Shown: positions 1 through 8,088, counted from the stretch's first letter. The stretch is DNA of 64,000 nt from Candidatus Cloacimonadota bacterium (GCA_023228125.1 JALOBT010000004.1:45403-109402); one strand, 5' to 3'. The notes: generated from the letters alone by a model not told the origin. Program-made: numbers and translations.

Positions 1-244
1 GCATAAGCTAATGCATAGGGCGGGGGGCTGCTGGATTGCAGGCGTCTCGTCTGCAGAGCACGGGACCTGCTCCCTTTTACTACGGCTCTACGCAAATCGA
101 GCTTGTGATTAACTTTCTCTAAGACCTCCGGTCTTACTGGACACGAGACGTATCCAATCCAGCAACACGCCAGCGTGCAGCGCTGGTTTCATCCAGACAA
201 AAGAAAAACCGCACTCTGGAAACCAGGTGCGGTTTAAGATCAAA
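1..244. other. Repeat-bearing end region, no gene
   Basis: I see no protein gene here. Positions 30-78 match a segment at about 21035-21085 (a GCTGGATTGCAG start followed by an AGCACGGGAC stretch), so this is a dispersed intergenic repeat. Positions 137-163 carry another dispersed motif, with core ACACGAGACG followed by AATCCAGC. The same motif occurs at 9060-9085 and 21297-21324, and in reverse orientation at 36232-36262. The region ends with the terminator of the tRNA cluster. Confidence 0.6.
206..235 (-). terminator. Intrinsic terminator of the tRNA cluster
   Basis: Read on the minus strand, a 9-bp stem (arms 227-235 and 206-214) is topped by a 4-bp CTGG/CCAG helix with a one-base bulge, followed by a U-rich run below 208. 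It lies just downstream of the last tRNA of the minus-strand cluster, where a transcript end is expected. Confidence 0.75.
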
Positions 245-320
245 TGGGGTGGATGACGGGGCTCGAACCCGCAACGACTGGAACCACAATCCAGCGCTCT
301 GCCATTGAACTACATCCACC
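245..320 (-). tRNA. tRNA-His (GTG)
   Basis: The reverse complement folds as a cloverleaf with anticodon GTG at the centre of the CTGGA/TCCAG stem. Position 320 supplies the extra 5' G (G-1), which pairs with discriminator C73 (248); this pair is the identity element of tRNA-His. The 3' CCA is encoded at 247-245. It is the last gene of the four-tRNA cluster. Confidence 0.95.
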
Positions 321-351
321 ACAATACTTTATGGGGGGAACAATATTAAGC

Positions 352-428
352 TGGCACGCCAGAAGGGATTCGAACCCCTGACCCGCAGCTTAGAAGGCTG
401 CTGCTCTATCCTACTGAGCTACTGGCGC
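352..428 (-). tRNA. tRNA-Arg (TCT)
   Basis: The minus strand gives a full cloverleaf. The acceptor stem closes with a G-U pair at 1:72, the anticodon stem is GCAGC/GCTGC, and the loop holds anticodon TCT, which reads AGA/AGG arginine codons. The T-loop sequence GGTTCGAATCC is present and CCA is encoded at 354-352. It sits between tRNA-Met and tRNA-His. Confidence 0.95.
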
Positions 429-436
429 AATTAAAG

Positions 437-514
437 TGGTAGCGGCGCAGGGATTTGAACCCCGGACCTACGGATTATGATTCCGACGCTCTAACCAGAC
501 TGAGCTACACCGCC
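437..514 (-). tRNA. Elongator tRNA-Met (CAT)
   Basis: The minus-strand sequence starts GGCGGTGTAGCTCAG and has anticodon CAT in a GGAATCATAATCC loop, as usual for elongator tRNA-Met. The first acceptor pair is a G-U wobble rather than the unpaired C1 of initiators, and CCA is encoded. An Ile tRNA with a lysidine-modified CAU anticodon is the alternative, but the body matches elongator Met better. Confidence 0.85.
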
Positions 515-524
515 ACACTGCTAT

Positions 525-550
525 AAAAAAAACGAGTAGAAACTCGTTTT
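525..550 (-). terminator. Intrinsic terminator after tRNA-fMet
   Basis: On the minus strand an 8-bp stem AAAACGAG/CTCGTTTT with a 6-nt loop is followed directly by four more T. It lies between the initiator and elongator Met tRNAs, so the initiator tRNA may be partly transcribed as its own unit. Confidence 0.65.
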
Positions 551-562
551 GTTATTAGAAAA

Positions 563-638
<76 letters not shown>

Positions 639-755
639 TCATATGTATAGCCAGATTCTCAGACTCAGCTATTCTGTCAAGATAATTCTTTGGCACTTTT
701 GGAAAAATCCCCGCTTTGCTAAGTAGTAAAAGGGATATATAGAGCTATAGCCCGC

Positions 756-1496
756 TTAGATCTCTTTGGCATCCTCTCCATAGATGGCTTTGAATCTCTC
801 CTTATCGATCTGGGTGGGCAAGCCTTCAAAGGCCTTGATCCCATCCTTTAGAGCCAATACCCGGCTGCCATAGCGACGCGCCAGGGACAGGAAATGCAGA
901 GAGCAAATCACGGCAATGCCGTCTTGATTGATCTTGGCCAAATACTGCATGATGGAATCCGCTGTGGCGGGGTCCAGGCTGGCCACCGGCTCATCAGCGA
1001 GGATGATTCTGGGTTCCTGCATCAAAGCCCGGGCGATAGCCACCCGCTGCTGTTGACCTCCGGAGAGCTGCTTCACCTGTTTATTGGCAAAATCCTGCAA
1101 ACCCACCCGCTGCAGATTGAAGAGTGCAGAATCCATTTCCTGTTTCGTAAAAGCAGAGCCGAGGCCATGATAGCCCAGCCTGCCGGTGAGCACATTGGTG
1201 AGCACGGTGAGGTTTTTGACCAGGTTAAACTGCTGAAAGATCATGGCGATATTGCGCCGGTATTGCCGGAGCTGGGCACCCTTCAGATCGATGATGGATT
1301 TGCCTTCAAAGAGCACATCGCCGCGTGTGGGCTCGATCAAACGGTTGATACATCTGAGCAGGGTGGATTTACCGCTTCCGGAAAGCCCCAACAGGATGAT
1401 AAAATCCTGTTCTTGCATGTCAAAGGATAGACCATTTACGGCATAGCTTTGACCGTCGTAGCTTTTGTAAAGCTCTTTTACTGCGAGAATACTCAA
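756..1496 (-). CDS. phnC: Phosphonate/phosphite-type ABC transporter ATPase
   Basis: This is the ATP-hydrolysing subunit of a PhnC-family importer for phosphonate, phosphite or a similar oxyanion. The 246-aa protein has a Walker A GLSGSGKST at about residues 37-45, a Q-loop in IFQQFN near 86-91, the ABC signature LSGGQQQR at 144-151 and Walker B ILADEP at about 165-170. It starts with TTG at 1496, 14 nt after the phnD stop, behind an AAAGGAT ribosome binding site. With phnD it forms a two-gene minus-strand unit. The next thing downstream is the tRNA cluster, so the usual PhnE permease gene does not follow. The family is clear; the substrate is not shown by the sequence. Confidence 0.9.
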   Translation of the reverse strand: MSILAVKELYKSYDGQSYAVNGLSFDMQEQDFIILLGLSGSGKSTLLRCINRLIEPTRGDVLFEGKSIIDLKGAQLRQYRRNIAMIFQQFNLVKNLTVLTNVLTGRLGYHGLGSAFTKQEMDSALFNLQRVGLQDFANKQVKQLSGGQQQRVAIARALMQEPRIILADEPVASLDPATADSIMQYLAKINQDGIAVICSLHFLSLARRYGSRVLALKDGIKAFEGLPTQIDKERFKAIYGEDAKEI

Positions 1497-1510
1497 GATC
1501 TGTATATCCT

Positions 1511-2443
1511 TTAGTCCAGCATGCTTTCGGGGTCCATGTCCATGGCTTTCAATGCCGTGCGCACCACATCATAATCCGCATCTGTAGCATAATCCAGCCC
1601 ATCCACGTCATACAGGGATTTCAAAGTCTGCTGTCCTTCCTGTCTTTGGCCAAAGTCGTAAAGTGCATTAACCACCTTTTGCTCCAGGTCTTGGGGCAGG
1701 TTTTTGCGGAAGGTAACCGTATCGTTCGGAATCCAATCTGTAAAGCCGATTATACGTATTTTTTCAAAGATGTCATTATGAGTTTCAAAGAGCTTTTCGC
1801 GGGCGTCCATGGGCACTCCGGATTCGTTCACGGGACTCCAGTAAGAGCAAGCCACATCAGCCCGGCCGCTATAAACTGCCAAAATAGCCTGCGGATGTCC
1901 TCCGGCAAAGATATGGTCTTTGGGCACGATGCCATTTACTTTTAATATCGCAGAAGGGTAGATGTAGCCAGAGGCGGAAGCGGCATCGGTATAGGCGATG
2001 ATCCGGCCCTGGATATCCTGAATATCCTGAATCTCGTCTTTCAGGGCGACAAACTGTCCGCGGTAGTTCTTCAGGCCGTTGCGCACTGTCATGAGGCGAA
2101 CATTGGCGTTATACTTCTGATGCGCCAGCACATAGGCATAAGTAGGCAGCCAGGCGATATCAGCCTGATAACTGCCCATGGCTTCGATCACCGCGGCATA
2201 ACTGGTGGGCACGGCAACCTTGAAATAGTATCCGGTAGCCTCGTGCAAAGCCTTGGCAATCGCCTCACCGCTGGCCACCACTTTCCCGGCCTCCAAAGAA
2301 GGCACAAAATACATCTTGATCGGCTTTTGCCGGCTGCCCAGCTTCTTATTGGCTTTGGCTATGCGGGTATCTTCACTTTGGCAGGCCATCAGGCTGATCA
2401 GGATCAGACATAGGGCTATCATTATTCTTTTCATTGGCACCAT
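1511..2443 (-). CDS. phnD: Phosphate/phosphonate-family substrate-binding lipoprotein
   Basis: This is the periplasmic binding subunit partnered with the PhnC ATPase. The 310-aa protein opens with a lipoprotein signal whose lipobox ends at Cys21 (SLMAC), so the mature protein is probably membrane anchored. The body has the PhnD fold pattern: YFVPSLEAGK near the start, YQADIAWLPTYAY in the middle (ligand-pocket segment), and RADVACSYWSPV followed by RIIGFTDWIPND. The start is either ATG 2443 or the in-frame ATG three codons later (MKRIMIAL); a GGAG lies close to the first. It is the first gene of the unit. Phosphonate, phosphite or phosphate cannot be told apart by reading. Confidence 0.87.
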   Translation of the reverse strand: MVPMKRIMIALCLILISLMACQSEDTRIAKANKKLGSRQKPIKMYFVPSLEAGKVVASGEAIAKALHEATGYYFKVAVPTSYAAVIEAMGSYQADIAWLPTYAYVLAHQKYNANVRLMTVRNGLKNYRGQFVALKDEIQDIQDIQGRIIAYTDAASASGYIYPSAILKVNGIVPKDHIFAGGHPQAILAVYSGRADVACSYWSPVNESGVPMDAREKLFETHNDIFEKIRIIGFTDWIPNDTVTFRKNLPQDLEQKVVNALYDFGQRQEGQQTLKSLYDVDGLDYATDADYDVVRTALKAMDMDPESMLD

Positions 2444-2580
2444 CTACTCCATGATTTTATTCATTACCTCGCATAATCTGAAGAGCTGAAAAATGGTCAA
2501 GCAAAATCTGGTAAAGCATAGCCCGCAGCTTTTCGAGACTGTTCCATTCCTCTCCCCAAGTCCTGCATATATGGGTTGTA

Positions 2581-2600
2581 GGGGTTTTGGGCGAAAACCC
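2581..2600. repeat. GTAGGGG-type hairpin repeat inserted in MITE copy 1
   Basis: The hairpin has GGGTTTT/AAAACCC arms around a GGGCG loop, with GTAG on one side and AAGTC on the other. It is absent at the same place in copy 2 (23161-23627), where the sequence runs straight through, so it is a later insertion or duplication. Further copies lie at 26312-26337, 36981-37006 and 37109-37135. Confidence 0.65.
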
Positions 2601-2647
2601 AAGTCCTGCCTATGAATGATGATGATAAAACACAGATCGGGCGGATC

Positions 2648-2716
2648 GTGTGAGTCTTGGAGTTCAAAGTGCCTAAGATAACTATCAATTTACCATAAGC
2701 TTAGCGGCACCTTGGA
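2648..2716. repeat. Boxed hairpin unit a (forward)
   Basis: The left box TTGGAGTTCAAAG and right box CTTTGGACTTCAA pair along their full length if two G-U wobbles are allowed. The stem continues through GTGCC/GGCAC, and about 32 nt of loop follow. The same unit with nearly the same loop occurs in MITE copy 2 (about 23234-23302), and an inverted, more decayed copy lies at 3641-3706. Confidence 0.65.
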
Positions 2717-2811
2717 CTTCATGCGGCAAAGAGAGTCTTTTTCATCCCCCATCCCCCGGATAAACCAGCATTCTGGGCTCCTCCTTACTCATTTGAGCCA
2801 CTTGATCATAT

Positions 2812-2868
2812 CTTTATCTACCCTTAATCAAGCGTTAACTATTAACGCTTGATTAAGGGTAGATAAAG
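2812..2868. repeat. Perfect 27-bp-arm palindrome, copy 1
   Basis: The arms at 2812-2838 and 2842-2868 are exact reverse complements around a 3-nt centre (CTA). Imperfect pairing extends outward through GATCAT/ATGATC. The sequence recurs at 23391-23443 with a paired C-to-G and G-to-C change in the stem, and at 62014-62062. It has no T tract, so it is not a standard terminator. Confidence 0.85.
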
Positions 2869-3014
2869 ACATGATCGACGCCTTGGAAAGAGGGAGAAGG
2901 GATCAAATACATAGGATTTGCTATTTAACGACACCATTTAACGACACTATTGGCGACACTATCTAACGCCACAGGAACATTCACTTTTACTTCGATATCT
3001 TGGTGCACAAGAGC

Positions 3015-3065
3015 ATCGTAACGCTGGATTTATCCGGCCGTTCCATCAGCTTCAGCTGGTGCGTA
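3015..3065. repeat. Twin-hairpin dispersed repeat, copy 1
   Basis: Two adjacent hairpins follow the TAACGCTGG start, the second with ATCAGC/GCTGGT arms around TTCA. Other copies are at 11028-11078, 20983-21032 and 56947-57004. The stems differ between copies in compensating ways. Confidence 0.65.
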
Positions 3066-3090
3066 TCCAAACTTTGTACTGCTCCTGCTG

Positions 3091-3400
3091 TTTGAAGTCC
3101 AAGCCGGCAGTATAATTAACTGTAAATGCTTAGTTTATCAAGCCGGCTTGAACTCCAAAAAGCCGTTTGTATGGAGTTCAAAGCGCCGTTAGTATGGAGT
3201 TCAAAGAGCCTTTCCTGGTTTCGAAATATCCAATTATTTTGGGGCTCTTTGGACTTCATATGGAACTGCTCTGCTGTTTGATTCCAAGCCACTGGTTCTG
3301 CTGTTTGAAGTCCAAACCGGCAGTATAATTAACTGTAACTGCATAGTTTATCAAGCCGGCTTGAACTCCAAAAGCTCTTAGTTTGGAGTTCAAAGTTTCT
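3091..3400. repeat. Cluster of boxed hairpin units b, c and b
   Basis: Unit b (3091-3159) and its repeat (3303-3372) have inner stems of GCCGGC paired with GCCGGC and loops of 33 nt. Unit c (3193-3260) has GAGCC/GGCTC and a loop of about 32 nt with unrelated sequence. All are bounded by 11-nt boxes of the form TTGGASTTCAA (S is C or G) or its complement. Single boxes also stand at about 3172-3182 and 3383-3395. Confidence 0.6.
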
Positions 3401-4170
3401 TTTTCGATCTTGAGAATACTGTGCTGCTCTATCACAGCTCTTGCCTGTGTATGGCTCAGAACTTCGTATTGGGTGGCTCAAAATCAGTGGAGGGGTGGCT
3501 CAACTTGGGTGGACAGCATGGCTCCTTGGAGCACAATATGCAATATATTATTGACTATAATTATCGTCCATTTAAGGGCATCTCAAAGCTCGTATTTGAA
3601 CGCATAATTCTGGACGAGGAAAATGCTGTTGCTATTGTCGCTTGAAGTCCAAAGTGCCGCTAAGCTTATGGTAAATTGATAGTTATCTTAGGCACTTTGA
3701 AGTCCAAGACTCACAGCTTTCAGGTAAACGACACAGGAACATTCACTGTTTTGCATGATAAACTATCCAAAGGCGCCATGTCAATTCTGAGGAATAAATT
3801 GCAGGAAGGGTGCCTCGGCCACTTTTTAGACTAGAGAATCAGCTAAGTTATTGGAGAATAATCGAAACTTGTTGAACATTCTCGCTTTTCTTGAATACAT
3901 CAAATCGCTGAACTTCTATCCCAAGCTTGCCGCTGGATATTTTGCGCTTGTGGATATTGATCGACTGAGCCTGAAGCTATAGAGCAGCCGTGCCTTATGT
4001 CGGAATTAGCTCTTTTTTATCAGTTCAATTCAGAAGAAATCAGTTGACGAATTAACGGCCTTTTCATGTAATGTAATTAGTGAATTTTGCTCTTGCTACA
4101 AAGGTAGTATTTGCTGCAAGATAAGCATATAGAGTGTTATACACAGATTGTTTTGGATCTTTTGATAACG

Positions 4171-4194
4171 GGGCGACAGATTCTTCTGTCACCC
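4171..4194 (+). other. Stem-loop upstream of secreted-protein gene
   Basis: GGGCGACAGA and TCTGTCACCC form a 10-bp stem with one mismatch and a TTCT loop, about 50 nt before the start codon at 4247. It may be a 5' leader hairpin or a weak terminator for upstream transcription. A possible promoter precedes it (TTGACG at 4044-4049 with TGTAAT 17 nt later). The rest of 3891-4170 shows nothing I can assign. Confidence 0.35.
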
Positions 4195-4246
4195 AATAAT
4201 TATAAGCTAAATTGATAAGACAATGCACATGATTCATGGAGGAATT

Positions 4247-7200
4247 ATGAAGAAACTATTTTTATTATTTACGCTCAGCCTGCTGCTGGTCAGCATGGCC
4301 TGGGGCGCATCAGCTGTTGTGACTCAAAGACCGAGCCATATTGACCTTAGCACTGCAACCTCAGAAAGTGCTGTGCTGATGACATTATCCGGATATACTA
4401 GCAACGATGCCCGGTATAGGCTATACAACGGTGGAAACAATTATGATTGTTGGGATGAAGTAGGCGATGCCTATATCTCAAGCAATTCATACGCTGCAGG
4501 GCCACAGGTTCCTGGAACGCCTATTACAAGCTCAACATTTTGGATCTTGTCTCAGAGAGGCAATAACAATACACATGTAGCATCTTACCGGGATAGACAG
4601 GGTCCAGGCTACGGATCAAACTACCAAACAGCCGCTTTGCCTGCAGCCACCAGTATCACTGCACCCTTTACTTTGTCAGGCACATTTTCTGGTAGCAACG
4701 ATGTGAAGCACGTGGTCTTGGGTTTTGACGGTGCCACATTGGTAACCGCAGCATCCACAGAGCTAAGTACTGGAACTTTCACTTTGACCGCTCCTACCGG
4801 AACCACCATCAGTAAGATCGAGATCCGCCAGGTGGACAATACCAGCCTTGGCAATCTCACAGGAACCTGGAGCGCAGCAGCTTCGGGAATTACCATATCA
4901 GCAGGGAATATAACTGCTGCTCCTACATTTGATCCTCCGGCTGGCATTTATAGTACCACCCTCAATGTAAGCATCAGCAGCGAAACTCTCGGTGCGACCA
5001 TTCGCTATACTACCAATGGCACTGAACCCAGCAGCACCGTAGGCACCATCTACAACACGCCTATTGTGGTCTCTGCAAACACTACCATCAAGGCGATCGC
5101 CTACGCCGTTGGTTACGATCCCAGCTTTGTAAGCACTGCCGTGTATGAATATCCCACCGCGGTAAGTAATATAGCTGCTTTGAGAGCTGGTACTGCCGGT
5201 GGCACGGTCTATAAACTCACCGGTGAAGCTGTGCTTACCTATAAGAATGCTGCCCGCAATGTGAAATACATCCAGGATGCCACCGCCGCCATCGTAATTG
5301 ATGACGCCTCAGGTAAAATCTCGACGAACTATGACCTGTACGACGGCATTACCGGCATCACTGGTACCCTGAATGTGTACAACGGCCTGCTGCAATTCAT
5401 TCCTGTGGGCGATCCTGGTGCCGCTACTTCCATAAATAATGTCGTTACCCCCGAAATCCGCACTCTGAGTAGTCTCACCAGTGCAGATCAGGGCAAGCTG
5501 ATCAAGGTGCAAGGCACTGCCATCACCCATGCCACTTACACGGATTTTCCTGCCACCGCCCAGAATCTTAATGCTGCCGATGCTACAGGCACCGTAATCC
5601 TGAGAACCTTTGCCAATACGGATTATGCCAATACTCCCATCCCCGTAGTAGCGGTCGATCTCATCTCTCTCGTGGGTCAATTTGGCACCGATATGCAAGT
5701 GAGCCCGCGCTTCCTGAGCGATATCCAGTACACGGGCGGCGGCACACCTACCATTATCCTCAGCGGCACCATCGACCCCATGATCAATATTGCCGGTTTG
5801 CCTTCCGAGGAGTTTGGACAGTATAACTTAAGCGGAATAGACCTTACTCAAAACATCAGCGTTGCGGCTCCTGAACATTTCGAGGTTGCCAGCGATTTTG
5901 AAGGTCCCTTCAGCTCCACCCTTTCACTGAGTCCTGCCTTTGACGGAACGATCTACGTGCGTATCATTAGCGAAATAGTTGGCGAACACAGTGGTGACAT
6001 CGTGCACAGCAGCTTCGGTGCTGCAAATGCTTCGATTCGCGCTACAGGAGAAACCATAGCTCCTGATGGTGAGATCACGGTGAATAGCACGATGACCGCT
6101 TTCTATCAGGAAATAGGTACACCTTCCGCCTCGCAAAGCTACAGCTTTACCAGCACAGGCCTCAGCCTGTCTACAGAAATCGCTGTGCCCGCACCCTTTG
6201 AGCTCTCTCAGAATGGTAGCAGTGCTTGGGCGCAAAGCATCAATGTCGCTTCCAACTACAACGGTTTGATCTACGTGCGGCTCAATGGCACTGAGTTTGG
6301 CGAATACACCGATATCGAAATTACCCATACCAATGCCAATGCCAGCCCCGTTAGCATCACCGTTTCTGGAACAGTTAACGTAGTTGCCGGCCCCGTGGAA
6401 AACCTCTTCTTCAGTGAATATATCGAAGGCTCCAGTAACAATAAAGCGATTGAAATCTTCAACGCTTCCGGTAGTGCAGTTGATCTGAGCCGCTACAAAG
6501 TGGAACTCTATAGCAATGGCTCTCTGACAGTGGGAAATACCCTGACATTAACCGGCATCCTTGCCGCTGGTGACGTATATGTAATCGCCAATGCCCAAGC
6601 TGCGCCAGAAATTCTGGCTGTGGCCGATGTTACATCCACCGTTACCTTCTTCAATGGTGATGATGCTTTGGCCCTGCGCTGCATCAATCCTGATACCATC
6701 ATCGACGTCTTTGGCGAGATCGGTGTCGATCCTGGCACGGGCTGGGCTGTGGCAGGCCTCACCAATGCTACCGTAGATCACACTCTCATCCGCAAGCCTA
6801 CCGTAGTCAGCGGTAACATCGATTGGGCAGCCCAATTCGGTACAGACGTAAATAACAGCGAATGGATAGTGCAGGATATAGATTATTTCGATAATATTGG
6901 AATACATAACTTCGGTTCAGGACCGCAATACACTGCAGCACCTGTATTCGATCCAGTAGGCGGTACCTTTACTGAGACCACCAACGTTAGCCTCACTTGC
7001 AGCACCGAAAACTCTGTGATCAGGTACACTCTGGATGGTTCAGTGCCTACTACCGAAATCGGCACCATCTATGTCAGTGCCATCCCGATCACGGAAACTA
7101 CTACCATCAAGGCCATTGCCTATGCTACAGGCTTTGAACCCAGTGCTGTAGTCACCCATGAATATACCATAACCATTCAAGGTGATTCCCCATTCGTGCA

Positions 7201-7945
7201 TTACTGGAATTTCAACGCTGACGTTCCAGCCACCAATGCTAACTGGGATCAGCCCATCAATGCCACGCAGGGAACTGGCCAATTGACCTATTCCTTTGCT
7301 AATGCCGTATCCTATGGTGGAACAGCAATAAACGGCATGGATGCTGAAGTAACCGGTGGCTCATTTGTCCCTCAAGGTGGTGAAGAAAATATCAACAATG
7401 GTGAGCATCTTGATCTGGCTGCTCCTACGACTGGCTATGAGAATATCATCCTCAGTTATGCCACCAGGCGTACTTCAACTGGATTCAGCAGCCAGGAGAT
7501 TCAATACTCCATCAATGGCATTGACTTTATCAACAAAGAGACTGTTGATGTTTCTGCCCATGCAAACAATTGGGTGGCTGGACAGGTTATTACGGTAGAT
7601 TTCTCTGAAATCCCGGCTGCCAATAACAACCCGAACTTCAAAATCAGAGTCGTTGTCACTGGAGCAACTACTAGCACTGGCAACAACCGCTTTGACAATA
7701 TACAGGTCAATGGAACCGCTACCTCTGGTGGCACACTGGATACCCCCATCGTAACTATAGTTCAAAACGGCACTAACGTAGATTTGAGCTGGACCGCCAT
7801 CCCTGGCGCCAGCAGCTACCGCATAGAATCCTCAGACGATCCCTATGGAACCTTCACCCAGGTTGGCAGTACTACTGGTAATACTACCATCAGTATTCCC
7901 GCCACCCCTGCCAAGAAGTTCTACAGAGTGATCGCCCTACCCTAA
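4247..7945 (+). CDS. Large secreted modular protein with lamin-tail and chitobiase-like domains
   Basis: The start is ATG 4247, behind GGAGGAAT, rather than the in-frame ATG at 4223; this gives 1232 aa. Residues 1-23 are a signal peptide (MKKLFLLFTLSLLLVSMAWG). In order I see an N-terminal beta-rich module, a chitobiase C-terminal-like Ig repeat at about 225-300 (RYTTNGTEPSS), an OB-like module at about 308-418, two similar beta modules at about 510-710, a lamin-tail-like domain at about 716-885 (FSEYIEGSSNNKAIEIFN) and a second chitobiase-like repeat at about 898-973 (RYTLDGSVPTT). A jelly-roll-like region and a closing fibronectin-like segment ending FYRVIALP follow. No FlgD-like sorting tail is present, unlike the other surface proteins here. 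The role is probably extracellular binding or degradation; the exact function is unknown. Confidence 0.7.
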   Translation: MKKLFLLFTLSLLLVSMAWGASAVVTQRPSHIDLSTATSESAVLMTLSGYTSNDARYRLYNGGNNYDCWDEVGDAYISSNSYAAGPQVPGTPITSSTFWILSQRGNNNTHVASYRDRQGPGYGSNYQTAALPAATSITAPFTLSGTFSGSNDVKHVVLGFDGATLVTAASTELSTGTFTLTAPTGTTISKIEIRQVDNTSLGNLTGTWSAAASGITISAGNITAAPTFDPPAGIYSTTLNVSISSETLGATIRYTTNGTEPSSTVGTIYNTPIVVSANTTIKAIAYAVGYDPSFVSTAVYEYPTAVSNIAALRAGTAGGTVYKLTGEAVLTYKNAARNVKYIQDATAAIVIDDASGKISTNYDLYDGITGITGTLNVYNGLLQFIPVGDPGAATSINNVVTPEIRTLSSLTSADQGKLIKVQGTAITHATYTDFPATAQNLNAADATGTVILRTFANTDYANTPIPVVAVDLISLVGQFGTDMQVSPRFLSDIQYTGGGTPTIILSGTIDPMINIAGLPSEEFGQYNLSGIDLTQNISVAAPEHFEVASDFEGPFSSTLSLSPAFDGTIYVRIISEIVGEHSGDIVHSSFGAANASIRATGETIAPDGEITVNSTMTAFYQEIGTPSASQSYSFTSTGLSLSTEIAVPAPFELSQNGSSAWAQSINVASNYNGLIYVRLNGTEFGEYTDIEITHTNANASPVSITVSGTVNVVAGPVENLFFSEYIEGSSNNKAIEIFNASGSAVDLSRYKVELYSNGSLTVGNTLTLTGILAAGDVYVIANAQAAPEILAVADVTSTVTFFNGDDALALRCINPDTIIDVFGEIGVDPGTGWAVAGLTNATVDHTLIRKPTVVSGNIDWAAQFGTDVNNSEWIVQDIDYFDNIGIHNFGSGPQYTAAPVFDPVGGTFTETTNVSLTCSTENSVIRYTLDGSVPTTEIGTIYVSAIPITETTTIKAIAYATGFEPSAVVTHEYTITIQGDSPFVHYWNFNADVPATNANWDQPINATQGTGQLTYSFANAVSYGGTAINGMDAEVTGGSFVPQGGEENINNGEHLDLAAPTTGYENIILSYATRRTSTGFSSQEIQYSINGIDFINKETVDVSAHANNWVAGQVITVDFSEIPAANNNPNFKIRVVVTGATTSTGNNRFDNIQVNGTATSGGTLDTPIVTIVQNGTNVDLSWTAIPGASSYRIESSDDPYGTFTQVGSTTGNTTISIPATPAKKFYRVIALP

Positions 7946-7966
7946 TCTATAATAAATAAACAATCT

Positions 7967-7996
7967 GCGGGATGCTTCGGCGTCCCGCTTTTATTT
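7967..7996 (+). terminator. Intrinsic terminator after 4247-7945
   Basis: GCGGGATGC and GCGTCCCGC pair (one G-U) around a TTCG tetraloop, followed by TTTTATTT. It lies 22 nt after the stop codon of the large secreted protein. Confidence 0.9.
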
Positions 7997-8088
7997 AACG
8001 GGAATGTTGAAAGATGAGAGGCGGCCAAATAAAACTTGACAAGTTTTATGGCTTTCCAAACATATATTAAAGAGCAAAGGAGAATCCC

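Larger units (their letters stand above)
2922..3754. mobile_element. 833-bp nested insertion in MITE copy 1
   Basis: The uninterrupted paralogue reads GATTTGCATGATAAAC (about 23491-23506). Here TTTGC occurs at 2917-2921 and again at 3750-3754, with 828 bp of unique DNA between: a 5-bp target duplication. The insert opens with about four tandem 13-bp units built on TTTAACGACAC and ends with a related stretch. The 17 bases ACAGGAACATTCACT plus neighbours occur near both ends (about 2967-2985 and 3731-3748). Inside are the boxed hairpin units at 3091-3400 and 3641-3706 and a twin-hairpin repeat at 3015-3065. No terminal inverted repeats or clear gene are seen. Overlapping small ORFs at 3383-3645 lack recognisable motifs. 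Confidence 0.6.
2535..3883. mobile_element. MITE-like element, copy 1, with nested insertion
   Basis: The ends are near-inverted: GAGACTGTTCCA at 2535-2546 and, reversed, GAGAATGTTCAA from 3883-3872. The element is flanked on both sides by GCTTTTC (2528-2534 and 3884-3890), a clean 7-bp target-site duplication. Its two halves, 2535-2921 and 3750-3883, are homologous to the uninterrupted copy at 23161-23627. Relative to that copy it holds an 833-bp insertion and a small GTAGGGG hairpin insertion near 2567-2607. No transposase is encoded, so movement would need an enzyme supplied elsewhere. Confidence 0.7.

Noticed and set aside
2812..2868. Rho-independent terminator at the long palindrome
   Set aside because: The stem is AT-rich and perfect but has no T tract on either strand, and it sits inside a mobile element far from gene ends.
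3091..3372. Integron attC sites
   Set aside because: The box ends do not match the GTTRRRY/RYYYAAC consensus, no cassettes with genes lie between them, and no integrase is present.
3091..3400. CRISPR array
   Set aside because: Boxes occur in both orientations and form hairpins around the loops; there are no identical direct repeats of 24 bp or more with regular spacers, and no cas genes.
3383..3645. Recombinase-like C-terminal fragment in the nested insertion
   Set aside because: One frame reads SKLVFERIILDEENAVAIV, faintly like a serine-recombinase end, but two overlapping frames compete and no catalytic part is present.
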